Numbered from the stretch's first letter, positions 35,393-45,103 are shown. The stretch: 64,000 bases of DNA from Nocardia sp. NRRL S-836 (GCF_001279525.1 NZ_LGDY01000100.1:68796-132795), one strand, 5' to 3'. Notes: generated by a model from the sequence alone, not told the origin. Numbers and translations: made by a program.

Positions 35393-36111
35393 TCATGTCG
35401 CGGTGATGTGCCGGGCGACGTCTTGGCGAGACCCCTGATCTTCGATAGGCCTGGGGTCGCGGGCGCAGGCGCGGTCGACCAGGACGGTGAGCCACTCGTT
35501 GACGCCGACGGTGTGTGCGCGAGGCGCAGGCTGTGGGCGACGTCGAAGACCCGGTCGTGGCGGTAGCCGAGTTGCTTGATGTCGAGGCCGTCTTCGGCGG
35601 CGAGCACGGCCGCGCCGGCGGGTGCCAGGACGTCGTAGTGCATGGGTGCGGTGCCGAGTGTGACGAAGGGCTGGAAGCGGTCGACGACGCCCCACGGGTA
35701 GAGCTCGCGCAGCCGCATCCGGCCGGATCGGAAGCTGGGGAAGGTCAGGGCGGTGATCTGGTGGGCGGTGAGGACCTTGTGTTCCCAGAGCATCCGGGCG
35801 ATCCACTTGTCGCGCGGTGTCAGCCGCCACGCCAGCACGGCCTGATCGGATGCGGTTCGGGCGGCGACGCGTGGACGTTCACCGCTCAAATCCTCGGCGG
35901 CAGGTGAACCCGTACTCCCCGGCATGCCGGTGTGAGGACTCCACCGCACTACGGGCTTGTGGGCGACTCCAGCCCACAGAACCGACTCGTTCGAGGCCTC
36001 GAACCGGATGACCGGCGCTTCAGCCGCGGCATCCTCTAGATGCACAACGGAATCCAGGTCGCGCCGGGTTCGACAACCTTGTCCCGGTGGGCGTGGCGGA
36101 CCTACACCCAT
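35393..36111 (-). pseudogene. Replication-relaxation family protein, frameshifted
   Basis: The minus-strand frame from 36111 reads RLTPRDKWIARMLWEHKVLT, AHQITALTFPSF, RFQPFVTLGTAPMHYDVLAP, AGAAVLAAEDGLDIKQLGYR and HSLRLAHT, an unmistakable replication-relaxation protein of actinobacterial plasmids and integrative elements. At GTGTGTGCG (35511-35519, plus strand) an extra dinucleotide breaks the frame; the adjacent frame continues VGVNEWLTVLVDRACARDPR to a stop at 35393. The C-terminal half is lost. It indicates a decayed integrative or plasmid-derived element. Confidence 0.8.
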
Positions 36112-36286
36112 CCGGCGAGCGCCGCCGAGAGCGTGGAGCCGAACACCGTTCGCAAGATCATGATCGCGAGCAGCTACTGGTCGTCGCCACCGACTACGAG
36201 CCAGAGCCGAACGTGTTGTGCAGCCCGAAGCGGCGGTGCCCCTGACCGAAGCGGCGAGACCTCGGTCAGGGGTCGTCCGCCTGCCG

Positions 36287-37540
36287 TCAGGAGATGGGGC
36301 GTTCGTCGACGACGTCGATCAGCTTTCCGGTGCGCTGGTTGGTCGTCAGGTCGGCGGGGCGGACCCATTCCGCCGTGATGGGGTGGATGACGCCTCGCTG
36401 GACCGCGGTGGAATAGGCCGGGCTGGCGGCGTAGACCGCGTCGATGATCGTCTGGTTCAGGTCGTCCGGGGCGCCGTTCGCGGCCAAGCGGAGGATCAGG
36501 CCGTCCTTGCCGTCCCATCGGCGGGCGATCATCTGGGTACCGGTGATGACCCCATCCCGGTCAGCGCGGGCGATGACCGTGCGGATCTCGCCGGGGCGCA
36601 GGACGTCGAGGCCGACCTTGATGGAGTCCTCGGAGCGGCCCAGCAGACGGAACCGCAGGTGCTCGGGGTCGACCCATTCCGCTCGGTCGCCGACGGGATA
36701 GCGGATGACGGGCATGAGGGTGCGCGACATGTTGGTGGCGACCAGCCTGCCCGGCACACCCGCGGTGGTGATCGGCTCGCCGGTGTCCTCGTCCAGCAGT
36801 TCGATGAGGCTGTAAGGGGCGAGCGACTCGTGCACGCGCACGTCGTCGCCGGCGACCGGGGCACCGAGAGGGCCACCGTCGACGGCGGCGTAGCCGAGGG
36901 AGCCGATGCGCGCGTTCGGAAAGGCCTTGGCGAGCACCGTGCGGACATCGTCGAAGAGGGGTTCGCCCGCGAAGAGGAGCAGCTCGATGGAGTCGGCCGC
37001 CTCGCCGCGTTCCAGGAGGAGGTCGGCGACCTTGACCAGGGTGGTGGCCATGCCGCAGGTGACGTTGACGTCGAACTCCTTGATCGTGGCGGCGATCAAG
37101 TCGACCGGGGCGGTGCCCGCGATCGGCAGTCGCAGGTTCTCCACCGATGCCTTGGCCAGCACGTCGTTGGTGAACAAGAAGCCGCTGTAGAGCTCACCCG
37201 CGACGAACAGGTTGGCCACCCGGTGGCCCGCGCGCAGTCCGGCCTTGATCAAGCCGGTGCCGAACGCGACGGCCGCGTCGGTGTTCTCCTCCTCGTCCCA
37301 GGGCGAGAACTTCGGCGCGCCGGTGGTCCCGCCGGACTTGTACACAATCCCGTTCGTCAGCGGCCTGGTGAGCAATCGGTTGTCCGGGAACGTGTTCGCG
37401 GCCCAGAACGCCTCCTGGTCCACGACCGGGAGCTGCCGCAGATCGGTGACGGTCTCAGGCAAGTCGCGGTAGAGCTCTGCGTAGAACGGGGAGTTGCGTC
37501 GTGCGTAGTCGACCAGCGTTTGCAAGGACTTGGCAGGCAC
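36287..37540 (-). CDS. PaaK-like adenylate-forming enzyme
   Basis: 417 residues with a GTG start and GAGG 5 nt upstream. ANL-superfamily features of the phenylacetate-CoA ligase group: YKSGGTTGAPKFS (phosphate loop), LGYAAVDGGPLG, MPVIRYPVGDRAEWVDPEHL with the ribose-binding Asp, and LGRSEDSIKVGLDVLRPGEI at the hinge. The usual C-terminal Lys sits in TTNQRTGKLIDVV. It should activate a carboxylic acid as an acyl-AMP and pass it to CoA or a carrier protein. It is the last gene of the NRPS operon, 27 nt after the carrier-adenylation gene, so it may load a starter or cap acid. Confidence 0.88.
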   Translation of the reverse strand: MPAKSLQTLVDYARRNSPFYAELYRDLPETVTDLRQLPVVDQEAFWAANTFPDNRLLTRPLTNGIVYKSGGTTGAPKFSPWDEEENTDAAVAFGTGLIKAGLRAGHRVANLFVAGELYSGFLFTNDVLAKASVENLRLPIAGTAPVDLIAATIKEFDVNVTCGMATTLVKVADLLLERGEAADSIELLLFAGEPLFDDVRTVLAKAFPNARIGSLGYAAVDGGPLGAPVAGDDVRVHESLAPYSLIELLDEDTGEPITTAGVPGRLVATNMSRTLMPVIRYPVGDRAEWVDPEHLRFRLLGRSEDSIKVGLDVLRPGEIRTVIARADRDGVITGTQMIARRWDGKDGLILRLAANGAPDDLNQTIIDAVYAASPAYSTAVQRGVIHPITAEWVRPADLTTNQRTGKLIDVVDERPIS

Positions 37541-37567
37541 CTGATCCTCTTCTCACGATCGGTTCGG

Positions 37568-39319
37568 TCAGGACTGGTCGAACAGCTCGGTCAAGGTGAC
37601 CCGGTCGACTTTGCCGTTCGTGGTGAGAGGAAACGCGTCCACCGCGCGCACGTCGGCCGGGATCATGTAGTCGGGCAGTGTCGCGGCCAGGGTGTCACGC
37701 AGGTCGTCGGGAACACCGCCGGGTGCGATCACCGCGGCCTTCAGCGACCGGGCGACGCTTTCACCGTGCACGATGGCGACGGCTTGGTGTATGCCGGGGT
37801 GCGCGAGCAGGGCGTGTTCAACCTCGGCGAGTTCGACACGGTGACCGTTGATCTTCACCTGGCGGTCGGCGCGGCCCAGGAACTCGATGTCGCCGGACGG
37901 GGTGAGCCTGCCGAGGTCGCCGGTGCGGTAGACCCGCCTGGGCTCTCCGTCGAGCTCGACCGTGACGAACCGGTCGGCGGTCAGGTCGGGGCGGCCGGCG
38001 TAGCCGATCGCGAGTCCTGGGCCGGACACGCAGATCTCGCCCGGCTCGCCCGGTGCCACCGAGGCGAGGTCCGGGCCGAGGATGGCCACCTCGCGGTGCG
38101 TGATCGCCCGGCCGATCGGCACGGAGGTCGCGTCCGGAGCCAGGTGGGCGATCGGGAACGCGGTTGCGACGACGGTTGTCTCCGTGGGCCCGTAAGCGTT
38201 GGTGATCGACAGTCGCGGCAGCCGCTCGCGCGCCGCGCGGACATGCCGCGGCGACTGCGGCTCACCGGCGATGACCAGCGCCGACAACGGCTCCAGCAGG
38301 TCCGGTGCGCTGTCGACGATCACGTTGAACAGGGCGGTGGTCAGGGTCAGCGTGTTGACCCCGTTGTCGTTGATGGCCGCGCGGAGCCTGCCCGTGCTGG
38401 GGAACGTGCCGTCGAACAACACGCAGGTGCCGCCGTGCAGCAGCGGACCCCACAGCTCCACAGTCATCCCGTCGAAGCTCGGCGACATGTGCTGCAGCAG
38501 CACGACGTCGGCTGACAGGCTCAGGAAGTCAGCGGAATGGAGGAGGCTGGTGATGCCGCGGTGGGGGATAAGCACGCCCTTCGGTTCCCCGGTCGACCCG
38601 GACGTGAAGTTCACGACCGCGGGCCCCCTCGGGTCCACGTCAACGTGAGGTGCGTCGTCGCGCCCCGCGGCGTCGATCTCGTCGAAGCGCAGGTCGGTGA
38701 CGTGCCCGGGCAACGCCGGCTGGGTCACCGCGTCCTTCACCACGATCGGTGCTGAAGCCAGCTCGACCATCCTGGCCAGCCGAGCCGCGGGCCACGCTGG
38801 GTCGATCGGCAGGTAAGCGCCACCCGCTTTGAGAATTCCCAGCAGCGCCACGACGAACTCGGGTGTGCGCGCCATCGCCACGCCGATGACCGTGCCGGGC
38901 CTGACCCGCTCCTCCTGCAGGCGCCAGGCGAAAGCGTTGGCGGCACGGTCGAGTTCCCGGTATGTCACAGCACGCCCGCGGAACCGCAACGCCACCGCCT
39001 CCGGCACCGCCGCCGCACACCGTGCGACCAGCTCGCCGACCGGCCGGTCCGGAAAGCCCCCGTCCCGCCGCACGTTGGCCTCGATCGCCGCCACGATCGC
39101 CGCGAACGTCGGCGCCCGGTACAGCTCCTCCGGCGTCAGGACGTCGACGCCGAACGCGTTCTCCAACTCGGCGAGGAACTTCACCGCGCCAAGCGAGTTG
39201 CCCCCGATGACGAAGAAGTCGTCGGTAGGACCGACTGCCTCCCGATCGAGGATCTCCCGCCAGAGCTCGTCCACCGTCCGCGCGACGGCGGGCCGGCTGT
39301 CACCCGGATTCCAGTCCAC
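37568..39319 (-). CDS. NRPS protein: carrier domain then adenylation domain
   Basis: 583 residues. Residues 8-85 are a peptidyl carrier protein with the phosphopantetheine Ser in FFVIGGNSLGAVKFL. From about 95 on is an adenylation domain: NFTSGSTGEPKGVLIP (A3), SFDGMTVELWG (A4), NAYGPTETTVVAT (A5), YRTGDL (A7), GRADRQVKINGHRVELAEVE (A8) and LTTNGKVDR (A10). By hand the pocket reads about DGVTIGAVVK, hydrophobic and not matched to a residue I am sure of. Carrier before adenylation is the reverse of the usual module order. The GTG start lies inside the end of the MFS gene (20-nt overlap). Confidence 0.92.
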   Translation of the reverse strand: MDWNPGDSRPAVARTVDELWREILDREAVGPTDDFFVIGGNSLGAVKFLAELENAFGVDVLTPEELYRAPTFAAIVAAIEANVRRDGGFPDRPVGELVARCAAAVPEAVALRFRGRAVTYRELDRAANAFAWRLQEERVRPGTVIGVAMARTPEFVVALLGILKAGGAYLPIDPAWPAARLARMVELASAPIVVKDAVTQPALPGHVTDLRFDEIDAAGRDDAPHVDVDPRGPAVVNFTSGSTGEPKGVLIPHRGITSLLHSADFLSLSADVVLLQHMSPSFDGMTVELWGPLLHGGTCVLFDGTFPSTGRLRAAINDNGVNTLTLTTALFNVIVDSAPDLLEPLSALVIAGEPQSPRHVRAARERLPRLSITNAYGPTETTVVATAFPIAHLAPDATSVPIGRAITHREVAILGPDLASVAPGEPGEICVSGPGLAIGYAGRPDLTADRFVTVELDGEPRRVYRTGDLGRLTPSGDIEFLGRADRQVKINGHRVELAEVEHALLAHPGIHQAVAIVHGESVARSLKAAVIAPGGVPDDLRDTLAATLPDYMIPADVRAVDAFPLTTNGKVDRVTLTELFDQS

Positions 39320-40703
39320 CGGTCACCTCTCGGTCAGATCTCGTCTCGTCCGAACGAATGAGGAGGAACGCGCTGACCGCACCCACCCCGGCCACCAGCA
39401 CGCAGACCCCGAACAGCAGGGGAAATCCCCCGGTGGCGTTGCTCAGAAGGGCGCTGCCGACGGCAAACCCGCCCTGGCGCAGAATCGTCATGATCGCCGC
39501 GACGGACCCCGCGCGGTCCGGTGGCGCGGTCGCGATGAGCGCGCCGGTCACTTGGTTCTGCACCGACGCCGCGCCGATCGCGGCGATGATCATCCCGGCG
39601 ATCACCGCGCCCAGCGAGCGGAACTGGGCGCCCAGGGCGATGGTCAGGCACCCCGCAGCGACCGCAGCCAAGCCGCTGCCGTAGAAGACGCTCTGCCTCG
39701 CCCGTGTGGCCAACCGCGTGACCAGATAAGGCACAGCGAACAAGGGCACGGTGAAGAAGAGCATCAGGTACGAGATGGTGTTGATGCCCAACCGCAGGGA
39801 TGACTCCAGGAACAGCGGCAGGTACACCATCAGCGACCAGTAGCTGACCGCCAGGCACAGCGGCACCAGCGCCAATCCGACGAAACCGCGCACCCGGAAC
39901 AGGCCGAGGTCGACGGCCGGGTGGCGGACCCTGCGTTCGACGAACACGAATCCGGCGAAGAGGGCCAGCAGGACGGCCGCGACGATCGGCCAGCTCAGCC
40001 TCGCCGAGCCGACGACCGGGCCGTAGAGCAACAGCCACGTCGTCAGGAAGAGCAAGGCGCTGAAGACGGCCAGGCCCAGCACGTCCAGCGGATTGTCCTT
40101 GCGGGCCCCCCGCTGCTTTCGCGCCACGAGACAGCCCGCGATGATGAACACGCAGACCGGGACGTTGATCACGAAGATCCACTCCCAGCCGAGGGTGCCC
40201 GCGATGATTCCGCCGAGACCGGGGCCGAGCACCAGCGCGGAACCCTGGATGGTCCCGATGAGAGCGAACGCACGCACGCGATCGGCCTTCTCGGTGTAGT
40301 GCGTACCGACCAGCGCGAGGCCGCCGCAGACGATGAACGCCCCGCCGATTCCCTGCAGCACGCGGCCGCCGACAAGCACGCCGAAGTGCGGGGCGAACGC
40401 GCACGCCACCGACGCGATCCCGAACAGCGCGGCGCCGGCGATGACGGAGAGCTGGTGGCCGTACCGGTCGGCGAGACCGCCCGCGACGATGAGCATGACG
40501 GTCAGCGCGAGGCTGTAGCCGTTCATGACCCAGACCGAACCGGCGATGTCCACCGTGAACTGCGTGCCGATGTCGGCGAGCACGAGCGACACCGCGGTCA
40601 CGTCGAAGGTGGCGATGAAGCCACCGAGACCCATGACCACGGCAGGCACGTACTTCGCCGCCCCGAGGGGCCGCGCTCCGATGGCGGTGGGGTTATGACT
40701 CAT
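39300..40703 (-). CDS. MFS transporter, DHA2-like exporter
   Basis: 467 residues with about 14 membrane helices. Motif A is GGLADRYGHQLSV after the second helix, and the first helix reads GLGGFIATFDVTAVSLVLAD, typical of drug-proton antiporters of the EmrB/QacA group. It lies inside the NRPS operon, overlapping the condensation gene by 11 nt at its start and the carrier-adenylation gene by 20 nt at its end. It probably exports the product and gives self-resistance. Confidence 0.92.
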   Translation of the reverse strand: MSHNPTAIGARPLGAAKYVPAVVMGLGGFIATFDVTAVSLVLADIGTQFTVDIAGSVWVMNGYSLALTVMLIVAGGLADRYGHQLSVIAGAALFGIASVACAFAPHFGVLVGGRVLQGIGGAFIVCGGLALVGTHYTEKADRVRAFALIGTIQGSALVLGPGLGGIIAGTLGWEWIFVINVPVCVFIIAGCLVARKQRGARKDNPLDVLGLAVFSALLFLTTWLLLYGPVVGSARLSWPIVAAVLLALFAGFVFVERRVRHPAVDLGLFRVRGFVGLALVPLCLAVSYWSLMVYLPLFLESSLRLGINTISYLMLFFTVPLFAVPYLVTRLATRARQSVFYGSGLAAVAAGCLTIALGAQFRSLGAVIAGMIIAAIGAASVQNQVTGALIATAPPDRAGSVAAIMTILRQGGFAVGSALLSNATGGFPLLFGVCVLVAGVGAVSAFLLIRSDETRSDREVTGGLESG

Positions 40704-42033
40704 GGAGAACTCTTGTCAGCAGGCGCTCGTACTCGCTCACCAGCTCCACGGCTTCATCGCGAGTGAACACGTTCTGGGAGAACTGCCAGAACATCCGCGC
40801 GCTCCCGGCATCACGGGTCGCGCTCGGCGGGATCACCACGACGTTCATGTCGAACTTCGCGGACTGGTTCTGGGCCTCTCGGATCTCAGCGGTCGCCGCG
40901 CCGAACCGCAGCCGTGGCACTTCCGAGTCGTGGAAACTGAAACAGTGCTGGAAGACCGGGTTGCGACCGCGTTTCTGCCTCAGGCGGAGCCTGCGCACGA
41001 CGAGCGACAGCGGCACGTCGTTGTAGCGCAGCGCCCGGAACAGTGAGGACTGGACGCTGCGGACCACGCTGGGGAACGGGTCCGCTCGCCCGACCGCGAT
41101 CCGCACCGGAATGGTGTTGACCACCATGCCGATGAGCGGTTCCAGCTCGGTTTCGGTCCGTGCGTTGACGGCGGTGCCGACACAGAAGTCGGTCTCGCCG
41201 CTGAGGTCGGCCAGCAGCCGGGCGTAGGTGCTGAACATCAGCACGAACGGCGACACCGCCAGGTCGCGAGCCCGGTCCCGGATGCGGGCGAAGGTCTCCT
41301 CCGGCAGCGTGATCTCCAGGTTGTGGCCGTCGAGGCGGCCCGTCCCCGTGGACACCCTGCCCGGCGTCGCCTCCCCGGCGCCGGCGAGATAGCCGGTCCA
41401 GAAGTCGACCGCCCGCCGGCCGTACTCACCCTCCATCCGGCTGCGCTGCCAACTGACGAACTGCTGGTACTGCCCCGGCAGCGGGGGTAGATGGGGACAT
41501 GTGCCGTCCAGCACGGCGTTGTAGGCGCGCTGGACCTCGTCCCAGAGCCTGCCGAACGACCAGCCGTCGTGCACCACGTGATGCTCGACCTGCAGCAGCA
41601 CCCACTCGTCGGCGCCGAGCCGGACCGCGTCAATGCTGAGCAGGGGCAGCCGGGCGGTGTCGAAGACCGTGTCCTGCAGTCGCAGTCGCAGCGCCGCCAG
41701 CTCGCGTTGCCGCTCGGGCTCCGGCAGGGCGGACAAGTCGTGGACCGGAATGGTGAACGCGAACGGAGGGTGGACGGTTGCCCGGTAGCCGTCGTGGGCC
41801 AGGTGGATCGTCGTACGCAGCATCTCGTGCCGCTCGATCACGTGCGAGACAGCCCGTTCCAGAACGGCCGGGACCCACTTGCCGCGGACGCGGATCTCCG
41901 CTTGGGCGTTGTAGGCCTGATTACCCGGGTAGAACGCGCTCAGCAGGCAGATCTGTTCCTGGTTGTAGGACACGCCGGGCGCAGGCTCGTGGTCGGAGAT
42001 CCGCCGCCGCACCCCGGCCTGGCCGGCGGTCAC
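40693..42033 (-). CDS. Free-standing NRPS condensation enzyme
   Basis: 446 residues. The GTG start overlaps the TGA of the carrier-methyltransferase gene (GTGA at 42033-42030); the longer frame upstream is an overlap artefact. The condensation active site is VEHHVVHDGWSFGRL (HHxxxDG). Other core motifs are ERHEMLRTTIHL (C2-like), FCVGTAVNARTETELEPLIG (C5), and VPLSLVVRRLRLRQKRGRNP leading to VFQHCFSFHD (C6/C7). No carrier or adenylation domain is attached, so it works in trans between the two carrier proteins of this operon. Confidence 0.92.
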   Translation of the reverse strand: MTAGQAGVRRRISDHEPAPGVSYNQEQICLLSAFYPGNQAYNAQAEIRVRGKWVPAVLERAVSHVIERHEMLRTTIHLAHDGYRATVHPPFAFTIPVHDLSALPEPERQRELAALRLRLQDTVFDTARLPLLSIDAVRLGADEWVLLQVEHHVVHDGWSFGRLWDEVQRAYNAVLDGTCPHLPPLPGQYQQFVSWQRSRMEGEYGRRAVDFWTGYLAGAGEATPGRVSTGTGRLDGHNLEITLPEETFARIRDRARDLAVSPFVLMFSTYARLLADLSGETDFCVGTAVNARTETELEPLIGMVVNTIPVRIAVGRADPFPSVVRSVQSSLFRALRYNDVPLSLVVRRLRLRQKRGRNPVFQHCFSFHDSEVPRLRFGAATAEIREAQNQSAKFDMNVVVIPPSATRDAGSARMFWQFSQNVFTRDEAVELVSEYERLLTRVLHES

Positions 42034-43115
42034 GCCTTCCTCGCCACGAACAGGTAGCGGTACTGCTCGATGCCCGCCTCGTAGGCCGCCTCGGCGTAGC
42101 GGAACTCGAACAGGTCCTGGCTGCCCTCGGCGGCGAACCGCTCCCGCAACGACTCGAGCACCTCGACCTTCTTCTTCCAGTGCGCGTTCTCCTCGCGGGA
42201 GAGGTCGACGCACTGGTGACTGCCGAACAGCTCACGAAGTAGCGTCGCGAGTTCCGTGCGCTCGGGGCTCCACGTCTCCGGCGTGAACGTGCGGATCGGG
42301 AACGTCCGCACGATGCCGACCCGCAGGTCCTCGGTGCCGATCTCCTGGAAGCGGCGCAGCAGCGACTTGAGCGATGCCGCGTAGTACACGGTGTCGATCG
42401 AGATGATGTGGGTGAACGTGCCGGGTGGGAAGGTGAGGTCGTTGGCGTCCTGGACCTCGAAGCTCAACCTGCTGTCGGATTCGGCCAGCCGCTGTGCGTA
42501 GGCGATGCCGCTGGCCGACAGGTCCACGCCGATGACCCTGGCGCCGGTCTGCTCGGCGATGTACTTCGAGATCAGCCCGTACCCGCAGCCCATGTCCAGG
42601 ATCGTGTCGCCCTCCTTCGGGTCGAGCAGGCCCAGCATCCGGTCGATCTGACCGACGTCAGCCATGCCGTGCTGGCCGAGGTTGCGGCCGTAGACCTGTT
42701 CGCAGAACTCCGCGTGGGCGGCGCTGCCGATGGCTTTGGCGTAGTAGTGCTCGAAGCGTTGATTGCGGGTCTTCCTGCGCTCGGGCTCGTTGTAGCCCAG
42801 CAGCCGCTCGGTCTGGGTCGTCGACCCGTCCGGCGCCCGCTCCTCCACGACCTCGGTGACGTCCTCGGCCCGCAGCACGCAGTCGACGAACGCGGTCAGG
42901 GTGGGGTTCTCGACCAGCGCGAACAGCGGCACGGACTTGCCCAACTCCTGTGCCACCTGGGTGACCAGCAGCATTGCCGAGAGCGAGTGGCCGCCCTCGG
43001 TGAAGAAGTCGGTGGAACCAGTGATCCGGCTGACGTCGGTGTTGAGCAGCTTGGCCCACATCGGGGCGATGGCGTCGGCGGCGCGCTGGTGCGCGTTCGT
43101 GGTCGATGTGGTCAT
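42030..43115 (-). CDS. Carrier protein-SAM methyltransferase fusion
   Basis: 361 residues. Residues 10-85 are a peptidyl carrier domain (FFTEGGHSLSAMLLVTQV, phosphopantetheine Ser in GGHS). Residues about 110-360 are a class I methyltransferase: ILDMGCGYGLISKYIAEQ (motif I), VIGVDLSASGIAYAQ, ISIDTVYYAASL. Methylation therefore happens on, or next to, the carrier-bound intermediate, as an O-, N- or C-methyl transfer that sequence cannot tell. The start overlaps the upstream adenylation gene by 4 nt and the end overlaps the condensation gene by 4 nt. Confidence 0.9.
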   Translation of the reverse strand: MTTSTTNAHQRAADAIAPMWAKLLNTDVSRITGSTDFFTEGGHSLSAMLLVTQVAQELGKSVPLFALVENPTLTAFVDCVLRAEDVTEVVEERAPDGSTTQTERLLGYNEPERRKTRNQRFEHYYAKAIGSAAHAEFCEQVYGRNLGQHGMADVGQIDRMLGLLDPKEGDTILDMGCGYGLISKYIAEQTGARVIGVDLSASGIAYAQRLAESDSRLSFEVQDANDLTFPPGTFTHIISIDTVYYAASLKSLLRRFQEIGTEDLRVGIVRTFPIRTFTPETWSPERTELATLLRELFGSHQCVDLSREENAHWKKKVEVLESLRERFAAEGSQDLFEFRYAEAAYEAGIEQYRYLFVARKA

Positions 43116-44611
43116 CGTTGAGCCTTCCCGAGGACGGTGAGCACGGCGGCTCTGTCGACTTTCTGGTTCGGTGTCAGCGGCAGGGCGTCGATGATCTTGA
43201 GACTGCTGGGCACCGCGTAGGCCGGTAGCTGTTGTTCGAGGTGCTTGCGCAGCAACGCCTCTGTGAGGTCGTGGCCGCTGGTGGCCACAGCCACCAGCGC
43301 GTGGGATCCGTGCTCGCGGACGGTCGTCACGTACGCCGCGACCACCATGGGGTGATTGAGGATCGCCGCAGACACCTCGCCGAGCTCGACCCGGTTGCCG
43401 CGGATCTTCACCTGGTCGTCTTTGCGGCCGACGAAGACGAGATTTCCCGCCTGGGTGCGTCGGGCGATGTCGCCGGTCCGGTACAACACCGTTCCCACCT
43501 GGAACGGATTGGCGGTGAACGCCGGCGAGTCGCCGTCGAGATATCCGGGGGCGATGCCTTTCCCGGCGAGGCAGAGTTCGCCTTCGTCACGCGCGGGAGT
43601 TCCGTCGTCCGCCACCAGGTGAACGCGCATTCCAGGAATCGGTACACCGATCGGAACGGACCCGTACCGGTCTGTCTCCGGGTCGAAGGTGTGCGTGACG
43701 CAACCGACGGTGGCCTCGGTGGGGCCGTACTCGTTGATGATCTCCACGCCGCCCAGCCCGCTGTGCACACGTGCGGCGAGTTCGGAGGACAGGTCCTCCC
43801 CACCGACGATCAGCCGCCGGATGTGCCGCTCGCCGATGTGCATGCGGGACAACAGGTACAGGTAGGACGGAGTGATCTTGACGATGGTGATGCGCCGGTC
43901 CGCCAGAATGCGCTGGATCACCATGGGGTCGCGGACACCGTCGTACACGCCGATCGAGGCACCTGCGGTCAACGGCGGGAACAGGCATGTGACGGTGAAG
44001 TCGAACGCCAGTGTCGTGTACAGCGCGACCCTGTCGTCCGGCGAGTCGATGTAGCGGTCCCGGGCCCACGCGACGTAGTTCGCCAGGTTGGCGTGGGTGA
44101 TGCCGACGCCCTTGGGCTTTCCCGTCGTCCCGGAGGTGTAGAGGACGTAGGCCAGGTCCGACGGCGAAACGGGTGCCGTCGGTACCGCGTCGCCCGCCCT
44201 GCTCAGCCCGTCCACGGCTAGTTCGGCCAGTCCGAACCGGCTCGCCAGTTCCGCGTTCTCTCTTGAGTGGACAATCATCGTGGCGCCGCTGTCCGACACG
44301 ATGAGACCGATCCGGTCGATCGGATTCCTCGTGTCGAGTGGAATGTAAGTTGCTCCCAGCTTCAGCACAGCGAGTACTGACGCGACCAGGTCGATGCCGT
44401 GTCCTATCGCGAGACACACCCTGGTGCCCGGCACACACCCGAGTGCGCACAGGGCGCTCGCTATCTCGCTGACCCTGCGGCCCAATGACGCGTAGTCGAG
44501 CTCACCACGCTCATCTGATACGGCGACCCGCTCGTTGTGCCGCACCATGGTTTTTTCGAACCACGTGTACAGATTCGCTTCCTGTGTCGCAGGGCTGACT
44601 CCGCGCAGCAT
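43112..44611 (-). CDS. Free-standing NRPS adenylation domain, Asn-like pocket
   Basis: 499 residues from ATG 44611, which has AAGGGGA shortly upstream; a TTG at 44650 would add 13 residues. Motifs: VLYTSGTTGKPKGVGITHAN (A3), LAFDFTVTCLFPPLTAG (A4), INEYGPTEATVGCV (A5), YRTGDIARR (A7), GRKDDQVKIRGNRVELGEV (A8) and LTPNQKVDR (A10). Read by hand the selectivity code is about DFTKVGEVGK, one change from the DLTKxGEVGK pattern of Asn-activating domains. It is the first gene of the minus-strand NRPS operon and should load the carrier domain of the next protein. It carries no carrier or condensation domain of its own. Confidence 0.9.
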   Translation of the reverse strand: MLRGVSPATQEANLYTWFEKTMVRHNERVAVSDERGELDYASLGRRVSEIASALCALGCVPGTRVCLAIGHGIDLVASVLAVLKLGATYIPLDTRNPIDRIGLIVSDSGATMIVHSRENAELASRFGLAELAVDGLSRAGDAVPTAPVSPSDLAYVLYTSGTTGKPKGVGITHANLANYVAWARDRYIDSPDDRVALYTTLAFDFTVTCLFPPLTAGASIGVYDGVRDPMVIQRILADRRITIVKITPSYLYLLSRMHIGERHIRRLIVGGEDLSSELAARVHSGLGGVEIINEYGPTEATVGCVTHTFDPETDRYGSVPIGVPIPGMRVHLVADDGTPARDEGELCLAGKGIAPGYLDGDSPAFTANPFQVGTVLYRTGDIARRTQAGNLVFVGRKDDQVKIRGNRVELGEVSAAILNHPMVVAAYVTTVREHGSHALVAVATSGHDLTEALLRKHLEQQLPAYAVPSSLKIIDALPLTPNQKVDRAAVLTVLGKAQR

Positions 44612-44957
44612 GAATCCCCTTGATGTTGCGTTGCGCCCATGAATCCGCAATTGCGGTCGCCGAGTGAACAGCAGTTCCCTGAAGAGCGGGAACCTGAGCC
44701 GTTGCCGATCAGCGGTGGCGTGGCTGACTGTCCGGTGATTACTCGAAAGGCGCGAGGAGCCACCTAGTCGGCTCGTCTGGCCGACCCGGTCAATCGACCC
44801 TGCGGTCCATCATGCGCCCCCTCGTTCTTCTTTATCGCCCCGTGCCTCGATCTTGACATGGGAACTCGCCCATCGCAACGCCCCTCTTCGGTAGCCGCCA
44901 ATTGGCCCACAATGCTTGACCAATAGTCATTATGTTATTCATCTATCGGCTTGATCC

Positions 44958-44979
44958 CAAGATTCGTATTGATCTTGGA
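44958..44979. promoter_or_regulatory. Inverted repeat CCAAGAT-N8-ATCTTGG
   Basis: Arms at 44958-44964 and 44973-44979 with 8 bases between. It sits in an AT-rich patch about 350 bp upstream of the first NRPS gene. It could be an operator; no cognate regulator is adjacent. Confidence 0.4.
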
Positions 44980-45103
44980 ATCGAGCCGCTTCTGGGGAAC
45001 GAAGATGACGCACGCAATTGGGGGATTGATCGTTTCGCTCACTACGCCGAGCATGCCGCCGCATGTCCGAGCAGTCCGGGGAACAGAGGGCTTAGTACAG
45101 CGC

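Noticed and set aside
36218..38515. 765-codon plus-strand open frame
   Set aside because: Antisense of the PaaK-like and carrier-adenylation genes, low-complexity composition from high GC at third positions.
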